Of a stretch of DNA of 64,000 nucleotides, positions 41,045 through 50,541 are shown in pieces; position 1 is the stretch's first letter; each line of letters opens with the position of its first letter. The notes below the pieces were generated by a model. It had not been told where the DNA came from. It saw only the letters and a program-made list of their open reading frames with translations, and ran no database searches. The position numbers were made by a program, and so were the translations under genes. Origin of the DNA: Oceanobacillus damuensis (GTDB lineage: Bacteria > Bacillota > Bacilli > Bacillales > Amphibacillaceae); assembly GCF_001618145.1 (NCBI RefSeq), contig NZ_LQNF01000015.1:1-64000 (forward strand), in the 5' to 3' direction.

Positions 41045-42526
41045 ATGTCTAATAGAATAACAGAGATAAAAACGAGAAATAATAAAGGTTTTTTAAAAAA
41101 ACTCGCCACAGCTGTATGCTTTGGTCTGATCTTTACATCTACAACTGCTTTTGCAGATGACACGCTAGGGACAGTTTACCATGTATACGTGGATAGTGAG
41201 CATGTCGGAAAGATAGATAACAAAGAAGTGGTTGAAAATTTGATAGATAGCAAGGTTCAAGAAGAGAAAAAGGAGTTTGAAAATCTTTCTTTAACCGTGG
41301 GAGAAGAGATTTCGTATATTTCGGAAAAGGTATTTAACCCATCCTACAACAACGAAAAAGTAGCAGATCGGTTAAATGAAGAGCTTTCTATCAAAGCAAA
41401 CGCAATAGAACTTAAAATTGCAGATGAGACAGTAGGATATTTTAATGACGAGAAAACGGCGAATGACGTATTGGAGCAATATATAAGCGAATATGTAGAT
41501 GAGAAAAATCTCTTAAATCTTACGTTTGCAAAACTGCATGAGGATAGCAGCGATGAAGTAGTAGTAGCGGAAATATCACCGGAAGAGAAAAAAGAGCTTT
41601 CGGAAGAGGAAAGCATTGTAACAGTTATCATGTTATCGGACGATGTAACAATGGTGAATGAAAAAGTATCGCCGACAGATATATTGACCGTCGAGCAGGG
41701 TATTACAATGCTGCAAAAAGGCACCCTTGAAGAGAAAGTTCATACCGTTAAAGAAGGAGAAGTATTAGGTAAGATAGCGGGGGAATATGACTTAACCATA
41801 AACAAATTGCTCGAATTAAATGGATCATTAAAGGAAGATTCCATCCTTAAACCCGACCAGGAAATCAACGTAATGGAATATGAACCGTTTGTGGACGTTA
41901 TTATAAAGGAAGAAAAAATGGTTGAAGAAACGGTCGAATACGAAACAGAAGTAATTGAATCCGAAGATATGTATAAAGGTGAAGAGGAAGTTAAGCAGGA
42001 AGGCAGTGACGGTACAAAGGAAGTTCTTTACAGCATTGAAAAAACGAATGGAAAACAGACTGGAAAAGAAGTTCTTGACGAAAAGGTAACGAAAGAACCA
42101 ATTAAACAAATTGTCAAGAAGGGGACAAAAGTAATATCTTCTAAGGGTACCGGCGACATGGTTTGGCCGGCGGTTGGCGGATATATTTCAAGTCATGTCG
42201 GCGAACGATGGGGAAAAGCACATAATGGAATCGATATTGCCCGTCCATCCAATAAAAATATACTTGCTGCAGATAACGGAGTGATCGAATCTGCAGGCTA
42301 TGACAGCGGCGGCTACGGCAATAAAATCGTTATCAATCATAATAACGGGATGAAGACAATTTACGCACATCTTGCCTCCATTGATGTAAAATCCGGACAG
42401 GTTGTCGAAAAGGGAAGCAAAATAGGGATAATGGGATCAACGGGAAATTCAACGGGAATTCACCTCCACTTTGAAGTTTACAAAAATGGATCTCTTCAAA
42501 ATCCAACAGAATATGTAAGTAAATAA
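41045..42526 (+). CDS. Secreted M23 peptidase with LysM and G5 domains
   Basis: This 493-aa secreted protein probably cuts peptide bridges of peptidoglycan. A signal peptide (LKKLATAVCFGLIFTSTTAFA) is followed by a helical/acidic region, a LysM domain (HTVKEGEVLGKIAGEY to about 290), a G5-type domain (about 300-375), and the C-terminal M23/LytM domain with HNGIDIA and HLHFEVY carrying zinc-site histidines. The frame opens 23 codons earlier, but the ATG at 41045 follows GGAGGAAATACG. It lies directly before walRK, the system that controls wall hydrolases, so regulation by WalR is a reasonable inference. Confidence 0.9.
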   Translation: MSNRITEIKTRNNKGFLKKLATAVCFGLIFTSTTAFADDTLGTVYHVYVDSEHVGKIDNKEVVENLIDSKVQEEKKEFENLSLTVGEEISYISEKVFNPSYNNEKVADRLNEELSIKANAIELKIADETVGYFNDEKTANDVLEQYISEYVDEKNLLNLTFAKLHEDSSDEVVVAEISPEEKKELSEEESIVTVIMLSDDVTMVNEKVSPTDILTVEQGITMLQKGTLEEKVHTVKEGEVLGKIAGEYDLTINKLLELNGSLKEDSILKPDQEINVMEYEPFVDVIIKEEKMVEETVEYETEVIESEDMYKGEEEVKQEGSDGTKEVLYSIEKTNGKQTGKEVLDEKVTKEPIKQIVKKGTKVISSKGTGDMVWPAVGGYISSHVGERWGKAHNGIDIARPSNKNILAADNGVIESAGYDSGGYGNKIVINHNNGMKTIYAHLASIDVKSGQVVEKGSKIGIMGSTGNSTGIHLHFEVYKNGSLQNPTEYVSK

Positions 42527-42528
42527 CC

Positions 42529-42562
42529 AAAAGGCTGACTCCTTAAAAGTCAGCCTTTTAGC
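42529..42562 (+). terminator. Terminator after the M23 gene
   Basis: AAAAGGCTGACT (42529-42540) and AGTCAGCCTTTT (42548-42559) form a 12-bp stem. Confidence 0.85.
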
Positions 42563-42702
42563 ATTTGAATAAAATTTTCGGATTTCTTAAGATAGATAGT
42601 GACAGGCACTCTAATCCGGATGGAAATTTTTCAGGGAAAGACATATTTGTGAAATTGAGTTAGAATAGAGAATAGTAATGGATGAAAAGGATGTGGCTAA
42701 AA

Positions 42703-43404
42703 ATGAATCACAAAATATTAGTAGTAGATGATGAGCAGCCAATTGCAGATATATTAAAATTCAATTTAGAGAAAGATGGATATGAGGTAGTCGTAGCCAA
42801 TGATGGCGATACAGCTGTCGAACTGGCAGAAAGTGAAAAGCCTGATCTGATCCTCTTGGATATTATGTTGCCTGGCAAGGATGGGAATGAAGTTTTGCGT
42901 GAAGTAAGAAAAACGCAAACCATACCTGTAATCATGCTTACAGCGAAGGATTCAGAGATTGATAAAGTACTTGGTCTTGAGCTTGGAGCGGATGACTATG
43001 TAACAAAGCCTTTCAGTAATCGTGAGCTGATCGCGCGCGTAAAAGCTAATCTTCGCAGACAGCAGGTTCCTGAGGATACGGTGAAAACGACAAAAGATAT
43101 CGTCATTGGAGACTTAACGGTGCACCCTGATGCATATGTTGTATCAAGAAAAGGGGAACAAATCGAATTGACACATCGTGAATTTGAATTATTGCATTAC
43201 CTTGCCCGTCACATTGGACAGGTTATGACAAGAGAACATTTACTTGAGACCGTATGGGGCTATGATTACTTTGGGGATGTCCGTACTGTCGATGTTACCG
43301 TTCGAAGACTTCGTGAAAAAATTGAGGAGAGTCCAAGCAATCCGATGTGGATCGTGACAAGACGGGGTGTTGGATATTATTTACGTAATCCTGAGCAGGA
43401 GTAG
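42703..43404 (+). CDS. walR: Response regulator WalR (YycF)
   Basis: The 233-aa OmpR-family regulator is the essential controller of peptidoglycan hydrolase genes. The receiver domain reads [15 protein letters not shown], with phosphoacceptor D53 in [13 protein letters not shown] and K in [10 protein letters not shown]. The winged-helix domain ends [17 protein letters not shown]. The frame opens seven codons earlier; [10 protein letters not shown] fits the family. It starts the walRKHIJ-htrC operon. Confidence 0.97.
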   Translation: MNHKILVVDDEQPIADILKFNLEKDGYEVVVANDGDTAVELAESEKPDLILLDIMLPGKDGNEVLREVRKTQTIPVIMLTAKDSEIDKVLGLELGADDYVTKPFSNRELIARVKANLRRQQVPEDTVKTTKDIVIGDLTVHPDAYVVSRKGEQIELTHREFELLHYLARHIGQVMTREHLLETVWGYDYFGDVRTVDVTVRRLREKIEESPSNPMWIVTRRGVGYYLRNPEQE

Positions 43405-43409
43405 TTGTT

Positions 43410-45245
43410 ATGAATAAAGTTGGTTTTTTTCGTTCGATTCAATTAAAGTTTATTATCATTTATATCCTTTTACTGCTTCTTGCTGTTCAGGTTATTGGGT
43501 CTTTCTTTACACAAAGGTTGGAGGAGGATCTGCTCGACAGCTTCAAATCTTCCATCAGTGAACGTGTGGAACTGCTAAGCTATAACCTGGAGCAGGCCTT
43601 TGATAGAGAGCGCAGCGAAGAGGATGAAGGACCAACTTTACAGGATGAAATTCAGCAAATCGTACAGGATATCAATACGGATAATATCGCTACGACCGTA
43701 AATGTTATTGATAATCAGCGCAGAATTATCGGGACGAATAAACTCAATCAAGAGGAAGAACTCGGTAAAAGAACTTCAATGCCTATAGTCCAGCAGGCAT
43801 TGTTTTTTGAAACATCACAAAAAGAGGACTTTTGGGAAGCAGAATCCGAAAGCCGTGTATATGTCCATGTAGAACCCTTAATAGATTCGGATGGCATTAC
43901 GGTCGGTGTCATTTATTTCCAATCCTCCCTGGATGAGGTATATGGGCAAGTGGAAGACATCAACAGCATCTTCCTGCAGGGTTCGCTATTGGCAATCAGC
44001 ATTTCGGCAATTGTCGGTATATTGGTCGCACGTACGATTACGAAGCCAATCATGGAGATGAGAGAACAAGCCCTGATTATGGCAAATGGAGATTTTACGC
44101 AGAAAGTAAATGTTTATGGAAAAGATGAAATCGGCCAATTGGCGGAAACCTTTAATGATCTGAACAGTCGTCTAAAGCACTCCTATGCTACCATCGAGGA
44201 GGAGCGGAGGAAGCTTAGCTCCGTTCTGTCCAATATGTCGGATGGGGTTATCGCCACCGATAATAATGGTTCTATAACGTTAATGAATGAAGCGGCAGGG
44301 AGATTAATCGGGGAGAATCCGGAAGAAGTTATAGGAGACTACTTGCTTGATATATTGCAGCTGGAAGGAAAAGTAATAGATTTGACTGAATTGCAGGATA
44401 GTGGTTCCATGATTATTGATTTCAGTGATGATGATACGCCATTTCTTATAAGGTCCAATTTTTCCACGGTATCCGATGATGAAGATGAAATAACCGGATT
44501 TATCACCGTTATCAGTGATGTAACAGAGCAGGAAAAAGTGGAACAGGAGCGTCGTGATTTCGTGTCCAATGTTTCACATGAATTGCGTACGCCATTAACG
44601 ACAATGAAAAGCTATATTGAAGCATTGACGGACGGGGCGTGGGAAGATAAGGAAATCGCGCCAAAATTCCTTCATGTTGCCCAGAATGAAACGGACAGAA
44701 TGATTCGCATGGTCAACGATTTGCTGCAGCTCTCCAAAATGGATTCCGATGAATTGCCATTGCACAAGGAACGTACGGATTTTGTAGAATACTTCCATCA
44801 GGTGATTGACCGATTTGAAATGAATACACCGGAAGAGATAACCTTAATCAGAGAAATTCCAAAAGGGCAATCCCTTGTCTGGATGGATAAGGATAAGATG
44901 ACCCAAGTACTGGATAATATTATTTCCAATGCAATAAAGTATTCTCCAGAAGGCGGAGAAATCCGCATGAAGCTTGATATTAAAAGGCATTATTTACTCG
45001 TAAGCATCGAGGATCAGGGAATGGGAATTCCATATGATAAACTGGAAAAGGTCTTTGAACGTTTTTACAGAGCAGATAAAGCGAGAACAAGGAAGCTTGG
45101 AGGAACGGGTCTGGGACTTGCGATTACGAAAGAATTAGTGGAAGCCCATCATGGTAAAATATGGGCCAAAAGTAAAGAAGGTAAAGGGACAACGATTCTC
45201 TTTACACTACCGCTGATGAGTAAGAAGCGGAGGGATATGAGATGA
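43410..45245 (+). CDS. walK: Sensor histidine kinase WalK (YycG)
   Basis: The 611-aa membrane kinase has transmembrane helices near 13-33 and 187-207 enclosing an extracellular PAS-like domain, then HAMP (about 208-260), a cytoplasmic PAS (about 265-370), HisKA with H390 in SNVSHELRTPL, and the ATPase domain with DNIISNAIKYSPEGG and GTGLGLAI. It phosphorylates WalR. It lies 5 nt after walR and overlaps walH. Length equals B. subtilis (611). Confidence 0.98.
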   Translation: MNKVGFFRSIQLKFIIIYILLLLLAVQVIGSFFTQRLEEDLLDSFKSSISERVELLSYNLEQAFDRERSEEDEGPTLQDEIQQIVQDINTDNIATTVNVIDNQRRIIGTNKLNQEEELGKRTSMPIVQQALFFETSQKEDFWEAESESRVYVHVEPLIDSDGITVGVIYFQSSLDEVYGQVEDINSIFLQGSLLAISISAIVGILVARTITKPIMEMREQALIMANGDFTQKVNVYGKDEIGQLAETFNDLNSRLKHSYATIEEERRKLSSVLSNMSDGVIATDNNGSITLMNEAAGRLIGENPEEVIGDYLLDILQLEGKVIDLTELQDSGSMIIDFSDDDTPFLIRSNFSTVSDDEDEITGFITVISDVTEQEKVEQERRDFVSNVSHELRTPLTTMKSYIEALTDGAWEDKEIAPKFLHVAQNETDRMIRMVNDLLQLSKMDSDELPLHKERTDFVEYFHQVIDRFEMNTPEEITLIREIPKGQSLVWMDKDKMTQVLDNIISNAIKYSPEGGEIRMKLDIKRHYLLVSIEDQGMGIPYDKLEKVFERFYRADKARTRKLGGTGLGLAITKELVEAHHGKIWAKSKEGKGTTILFTLPLMSKKRRDMR

Positions 45246-46561
45246 AACTGGAAACGGCCAAAACACTTATATTGATTATCCTTATAGGTACGAGCTTAAT
45301 TCTTACTTTCGGAGTTTGGAATTACAGAGCAGAGGTAGGAACGCTAAGTGAAGATTCATATGAAGAAGTCAGTTTAGGCGGAACAGATGATGAGACAAAA
45401 AGAAGTCTTATCCAGCCTAGCGAAATTATATTTAAAGACCAAGGGGAATTCTATGGTTTTTCCGAGCATGAAAGCCGGGAGCAGCTGTATCTGCAAATGC
45501 AAAACTGGACATTGACGGATTTCAGGACCCAGGTTGCAAGTGAAAGGACTGCCAATGAACATGAAGTGGAAGTTATATTCCCAGACCCTCTTCCAATGGA
45601 GTTAATCAGCAGGATCCTTTCCTTTAGCCAAGACGATATAATAATGCCTGGCTGGACGTTTGATCGGATGTATATCACTTTTCAATCTGACAATAATTCA
45701 TTGGAAGTGGAATTTTTATCGAATGACAGTGATAGAATTGCGCTGGCCACTGTAACTGATTCGACTGTCCATGAACAGCTATGGTCCTATATAACAAATA
45801 TAGAATCGGATATGTTCCGTAAATATACTGTATTTAATAATGGGGAAAAGGATATTTACATTCCTGAAGGTGAAGTAGTATTGCATGAAGAGTCACTACG
45901 ATACACAACGATTTCACCATCTTCCATGAGAGACATCTTATTCCCTAATCCAGGTGTGGTGATGGAGTCAACCACACCGCAAATGGGGCTGACTTATTTT
46001 ACGGACAGCCGGCAGATGCGGGTTGGAACCGATCGTTATGCGATGGAGTATGTCAATCCATTTACGGAGAATACGAATCCATTACTTTCCCCTGTCGAAA
46101 TTTTGGACAAAAGCATCGATCATATTAATAATCATTCGGGCTGGACCGGTGATTACACATTAGCTGAGCTGGATGTTTATCAAAGCCGTGTGAAGTACCG
46201 CATGAATTATGAGGGCTATCCGGTATTCAGCAGATCAGATCCTTCCAACCCGGAATTATCAACCATTGAACAGAAGTGGAACAGTCAGCAACTGGAAGAA
46301 TATCAACGTCCACTTGTCAATTTAGATGATTCTCTTAACCAGAGTGAAGTGGAATTGTCCTCCGGTGAGAGTTTTATAGCTAATTTATTGACGCTTGCTG
46401 ATTATAACAGAGATAGTATAGAAGACATAAAAATCGGCTATCGATTAAGGGTTCTCGAAAATAACCTTATTGAACTGGAACCTAATTGGTATGTAAAATA
46501 CAATGGAACATGGAGATTGCCTGTATTTAATGAAATGACAAGTCAAAAAGGAGGGGATTGA
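45242..46561 (+). CDS. walH: WalRK regulator WalH (YycH)
   Basis: The 439-aa protein has a single N-terminal membrane anchor (about 8-25) and a large extracellular part. With WalI it forms a complex that inhibits WalK in B. subtilis and activates it in staphylococci. It overlaps walK by 4 nt (ATGA), with CGGAGGGATATGAG upstream. Sequence similarity is low in this family, but length and position are diagnostic. Confidence 0.93.
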   Translation: MKLETAKTLILIILIGTSLILTFGVWNYRAEVGTLSEDSYEEVSLGGTDDETKRSLIQPSEIIFKDQGEFYGFSEHESREQLYLQMQNWTLTDFRTQVASERTANEHEVEVIFPDPLPMELISRILSFSQDDIIMPGWTFDRMYITFQSDNNSLEVEFLSNDSDRIALATVTDSTVHEQLWSYITNIESDMFRKYTVFNNGEKDIYIPEGEVVLHEESLRYTTISPSSMRDILFPNPGVVMESTTPQMGLTYFTDSRQMRVGTDRYAMEYVNPFTENTNPLLSPVEILDKSIDHINNHSGWTGDYTLAELDVYQSRVKYRMNYEGYPVFSRSDPSNPELSTIEQKWNSQQLEEYQRPLVNLDDSLNQSEVELSSGESFIANLLTLADYNRDSIEDIKIGYRLRVLENNLIELEPNWYVKYNGTWRLPVFNEMTSQKGGD

Positions 46562-46563
46562 GG

Positions 46564-47481
46564 ATGCAATGGGGTCATATAAAAACACTATTTATTCTCA
46601 GTTTCCTCATTTTGAATATTTACCTGCTTATTCAATTTGTGGACAGGCAAAAGGATTCCGATCTGGGAGTGCTGGATAGTGAGGAACAAAGCTATGAAGA
46701 GCTTTTGGCCTCAGAGAATATTTCAATTCCTGATTTGAATCAGGATGTGACGGAAGCAAGTTATATAAATGTATCCGATAAAAAATTCACCAGTGAGGAA
46801 ATGGATCAGCTGAACAGCATGGAAGATCTTGACGCAGCTTTAGTTGAAGATAATTTTATACTTGCTCAATTTGAAGATCCCTTACTTGTACCGGCAAATG
46901 CAAACGCCGCTCGCATAACGGACATTGTAGAGCCATATTTGCTCTATCCTTCAGAATACCAGTATTGGGCTTGGAATGAAGAGGCAAATATTCTCCTTTT
47001 TTTCCAGGTGAAGGATGGCAGCAGGCCAATATATTCCAACCAAAATGCATTACTGCTTTTTTATCTGAATGATAAAGATGAAATTACCCACTATACCCAG
47101 ACAATGCTAGGAGAAGCTGAGCAACAGGGAAATGCAGAAACACTTCTTCCCCCGCTGAATGCAATTGGATCGCTTTATGATCGTGGTACCCTTACACAGG
47201 ACGAAAAAGTGACCGAGTTGGAGCTTGGCTATCTTTCCCGTATTGAATCACAGGTGTTTGCACCAACATGGAGGATTACAATCAATCACGAAGAGAATTA
47301 CTTTATCAATGCAATCGAAAACCTCACCTATCCGGGTGATGATATGGAATTTTTGGAATCTACCATAACAAATTATATGGAAAAGATTGAGGCTTTACCA
47401 GAGGAAGAGGAGCTTAAAGAGCCTTTTGAAGCAGTTATAGATCAAAAGTTTGAAGAAGAAAATCGGAGTGAAACAGAATGA
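46564..47481 (+). CDS. walI: WalRK regulator WalI (YycI)
   Basis: The 305-aa partner of WalH has an N-terminal transmembrane anchor ([21 protein letters not shown]) and an extracellular YycI domain. A TTG at 46558 is in frame, but the ATG at 46564 has AAAGGAGGGGA at better distance and gives the MxW start seen in B. subtilis YycI. It overlaps walJ by 4 nt. Confidence 0.93.
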   Translation: MQWGHIKTLFILSFLILNIYLLIQFVDRQKDSDLGVLDSEEQSYEELLASENISIPDLNQDVTEASYINVSDKKFTSEEMDQLNSMEDLDAALVEDNFILAQFEDPLLVPANANAARITDIVEPYLLYPSEYQYWAWNEEANILLFFQVKDGSRPIYSNQNALLLFYLNDKDEITHYTQTMLGEAEQQGNAETLLPPLNAIGSLYDRGTLTQDEKVTELELGYLSRIESQVFAPTWRITINHEENYFINAIENLTYPGDDMEFLESTITNYMEKIEALPEEEELKEPFEAVIDQKFEEENRSETE

Positions 47482-48263
47482 CATTGCGTTTTAGTGTATT
47501 GGCATCAGGAAGCACTGGAAATGCCTTTTATATCGAATCAAATGAACAGAAGTTTCTTGTGGATGCAGGACTGAGCGGAAAGCAGATGGATCACCTGTTC
47601 AGTAAAGTAAATGTCGACCCAGCCCAATTAACCGGCATTTTGGTCACACATGAGCATAGTGACCATATTAAAGGTTTGGGGATCATTGCCAGAAAATATA
47701 ATCTCCCTATCTATGCAAATGAAAAGACTTGGAATGCCATGGAGAAATCCCTGGGAAAACTCTCCCTGGACCAAAAATTTATTTTTGGGATGGAAGAGGT
47801 AAAAACATTTGGCGACATGGATATTGAATCATTTGGTGTATCCCATGACGCCGCAGAGCCGATGTTTTATACATTCCGCCATGATGGAAAGAAAGTGGCT
47901 CTTGTAACAGATCTTGGCTATGTATCCGAGCGCATCAAGAAGACCGTGGAAGATGCGGATGCATATATCTTCGAGGCGAACCATGATGTGGGAATGCTGC
48001 GAATGGGGAGATATCCTTGGAGTGTCAAGCGCAGAATACTAGGCGATTCCGGACATGTATCCAATGAAGACGCAGGCCTTGCCCTGACAGATATTATAAG
48101 TAACCGTACGAAGCGAATTTATCTTGCACATTTGAGCCTGGATAACAATATGAAGGACCTTGCACGCATGTCTGTACAAAATGTCCTTCATGAGAGAGGT
48201 ATTGAGATAGATTTACAGGATACGGATCCAAAAAACCCTACCGCATTATATGAAGTGGGTTAA
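47478..48263 (+). CDS. walJ: Metallo-beta-lactamase-fold nuclease WalJ (YycJ)
   Basis: The 261-aa protein is a beta-lactamase-fold hydrolase with metal ligands H58, H60, D62 and H63 in THEHSDH, plus later histidines (SHDAAEP, EANHD, HLSLDN). YycJ has been shown to be a 5' exonuclease linked to mismatch repair in related bacilli. It overlaps walI, and htrC follows after 94 nt. Confidence 0.95.
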   Translation: MTLRFSVLASGSTGNAFYIESNEQKFLVDAGLSGKQMDHLFSKVNVDPAQLTGILVTHEHSDHIKGLGIIARKYNLPIYANEKTWNAMEKSLGKLSLDQKFIFGMEEVKTFGDMDIESFGVSHDAAEPMFYTFRHDGKKVALVTDLGYVSERIKKTVEDADAYIFEANHDVGMLRMGRYPWSVKRRILGDSGHVSNEDAGLALTDIISNRTKRIYLAHLSLDNNMKDLARMSVQNVLHERGIEIDLQDTDPKNPTALYEVG

Positions 48264-48357
48264 TTCAACCAGATTTTTCTTCCTTGCTTCCGGTGTTTAA
48301 TATTTTTCGGTTTAAGGTAATACTAATATATATCATATAGCAAGGAGACCTTTAACT

Positions 48358-49554
48358 ATGGGATATTATAGTGATGATTACAGGAAGACGCGTAAACAGA
48401 GAAGACCTTGGTTAATTCCTCTTATTACGGGCGTCGTGCTTGGAGCATTATTAGTACTTATCGTTTTACCGGAATTATTTAATATGGGTGGGGATACAGC
48501 GACACAGGAAGAAAATACGGAAGTGCAAAGCAATACAGATGACCGGTCCATCAATCAAACAATGCAGGTCGATGTGTCAACCCAGATCACTGAAGTTGTC
48601 GAAGAGGTCACCCCTAGCGTTGTTGGTATAACAAATATCCAGCGGCGTAGTGACTTTTGGCAGCAGCAGGAAGGGATTGAGGCTGGAACGGGTTCAGGTG
48701 TCATTTATAAGGTTGAGGAAGGAACAGCTTTTGTTGTCACGAACCATCACGTAATCGAGGGTGCCGATGTATTGGAGGTAGTTTTATCTGATGATACACA
48801 TTTGGAAGCAGAAATCATTGGAAGTGATTTATTCTCGGACCTTGCAGTATTGAAAATGGACGGATCAAACATACCAAAGGTCATTGAAGTAGGTTCGTCA
48901 GCGGATATAAAAGTAGGCGAACCTGCCATTGCCATCGGAAACCCCCTCGGACTTTACCTTTCAAGTACTGTTACCCAGGGAGTAATCAGTGGAACAGAGC
49001 GTACGATTCCACAGGATTTTAACCAGGATGGCCGTGCGGACTGGCAGGCGGAAGTCATACAGACAGATGCAGCCATTAATCCCGGTAATAGTGGCGGTGC
49101 GCTGATTAATCTTTATGGACAGTTAATTGGTATTAATTCGATGAAAATCAACCAGGAAGCGGTAGAAGGCATCGGTTTTGCAATTCCGATAGACTCCGCC
49201 ATACCGATTATTGAAGAACTGGAGAAAACTGGGGAGGTTGTACGTCCATACTTAGGTGTTGAAATTTATTCCCTTGATGAAATTCCCCATACGGAGTGGA
49301 GCAATACATTAAATCTCCCTGCAGAAGTCGAAGGTGGCGTGTATGTTTGGAATGTCGATCCATTATCACCTGCAGACAGGGCTGATTTAAAGCGATTGGA
49401 TGTTATTACCGAATTGGATGGAAATCAGGTTAAGAACATGATTGACCTGCGTAAAATTCTCTATCAGGAAAAGGAAATCGGTGATGAGGTGGAAATAACG
49501 TTTTATAGAGACGGAGAACGAAATGTTACGACGATAACACTCGGAACACAATAA
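48358..49554 (+). CDS. htrC: HtrA-type serine protease HtrC (YyxA/YycK)
   Basis: The 398-aa membrane-anchored quality-control protease has one transmembrane helix (about 19-40), a trypsin-like domain with the triad H131 (TNHHVIEG), D161 (SDLAVLKM) and S245 (GNSGGALI), and one PDZ domain (about 290-395). AAGGAGACC precedes the ATG. It is the last gene of the wal operon, as in B. subtilis. Confidence 0.95.
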   Translation: MGYYSDDYRKTRKQRRPWLIPLITGVVLGALLVLIVLPELFNMGGDTATQEENTEVQSNTDDRSINQTMQVDVSTQITEVVEEVTPSVVGITNIQRRSDFWQQQEGIEAGTGSGVIYKVEEGTAFVVTNHHVIEGADVLEVVLSDDTHLEAEIIGSDLFSDLAVLKMDGSNIPKVIEVGSSADIKVGEPAIAIGNPLGLYLSSTVTQGVISGTERTIPQDFNQDGRADWQAEVIQTDAAINPGNSGGALINLYGQLIGINSMKINQEAVEGIGFAIPIDSAIPIIEELEKTGEVVRPYLGVEIYSLDEIPHTEWSNTLNLPAEVEGGVYVWNVDPLSPADRADLKRLDVITELDGNQVKNMIDLRKILYQEKEIGDEVEITFYRDGERNVTTITLGTQ

Positions 49555-49593
49555 GAAGTAAACTCCCTTACAATATGGGAGTTTACTTCTTTT
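49554..49593 (+). terminator. wal operon terminator
   Basis: AGAAGTAAACTCCC (49554-49567) pairs with GGGAGTTTACTTCT (49577-49590), then TTT. Confidence 0.9.
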
Positions 49594-49611
49594 GTGTGTA
49601 CAACGAGAAAT

Positions 49612-49794
49612 TTATCCACAGTTTTTAAAAGTTATGCACAAACCGTGGATAAATATTAAAGGCAAATCCATATATGGTATAGAAAATATGTTCTGCAACC
49701 AAATAACTGCGAACACTTGTGCATATGTGTACAACTTTGTGGATAAACAAGAGTTATTCAATGAAAAATGCCCCTTATACACCCTTTATCCACA
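49612..49794. promoter_or_regulatory. DnaA-box cluster outside oriC
   Basis: Three perfect 9-mers TTATCCACA (49612-49620; reverse 49738-49746; 49786-49794) and two single-mismatch ones (49632-49640; reverse 49644-49652) lie in 183 bp of non-coding sequence between htrC and the DoxX gene, about 38 kb from oriC. Confidence 0.75.
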
Positions 49795-49828
49795 GAAAAT
49801 ATATAAAGCATGTTGATTCTTGTCTATT

Positions 49829-50206
49829 TTAGGCGAGATGATAGCTTCTGACATGCTGCCAAAGGAGAATCAGTAAAATGATCATTACAATATCCAAACG
49901 AGCATTAAAAGCAAAGGAGAGAAAGCCTTCCGTCCACAGCACCGGAATTTTGGTAAAATAAAGTGCTCCCAGCATAATCAGAATGAGCGGAGGTACAGCA
50001 AGCCTCATATACATCCTCCCTGCAATCAGCATTCCACAGGCAAGCTCAACAATTGCGACTAAAAACAAGGTAAGCTCTGGAAAAGGCAATCCGATGCTTG
50101 CGAAAGTCCCCTTAAAATCACCGTCAACCAACTTCAATATACCGGAAATAATAAATACATAGCCTACCGCATAGCAAACCCATTTTGTAACATGCATTCC
50201 CTTCAA
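49829..50206 (-). CDS. DoxX-family membrane protein
   Basis: A 125-aa protein with four transmembrane helices. The first reads CYAVGYVFIISGILKLVDGD and the later VAIVELACGMLIAGRM matches the DoxX/MauE family pattern (helix, SG-xK, G-xP, E-x-x-x-G). Members are linked to redox stress or quinone chemistry, but no function can be assigned here. AGGGAGGTAATCG precedes the ATG region. It is a single minus-strand gene. Confidence 0.75.
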   Translation of the reverse strand: MKGMHVTKWVCYAVGYVFIISGILKLVDGDFKGTFASIGLPFPELTLFLVAIVELACGMLIAGRMYMRLAVPPLILIMLGALYFTKIPVLWTEGFLSFAFNARLDIVMIILLILLWQHVRSYHLA

Positions 50207-50481
50207 TCGATTACCTCCCTAATTTTGCTATTGTTATAACCTATGCGAAAAGAGGGACAATCTTTCTAGAGATAAAATAAAATATAAAATCCGACAGCTT
50301 CAGAGGAAAAGTGTCTCATCAAAACAAATAAATCGGTCATCCCCATATAGCGAACGCTACAACATCAAAATGTACTTCTCATACCCCGGCCACCCGAGCA
50401 GCTTATTTACCTCACAATTTATATCTTCCCAAACTTCACAAGGCAATAAAAAAATGCCCCTTCTAATAAAAGCTTCTCTCA

Positions 50482-50510
50482 TTGCCAACTTAACTAATTA
50501 ACACTATAAT
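50482..50510 (+). promoter_or_regulatory. Promoter of the ABC exporter gene
   Basis: TTGCCA (50482-50487), 17 bp, TATAAT (50505-50510), 31 nt before the start codon. The rest of the 335-nt spacer 50207-50541 shows nothing else recognisable. Confidence 0.75.
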
Positions 50511-50541
50511 TTCCTTAGACTACAAAAGGGAGTGCAATAAG

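Noticed and set aside
49592-49816. 74-aa ORF after htrC
   Set aside because: It lies across the DnaA-box cluster and lacks a ribosome site; composition is non-coding.
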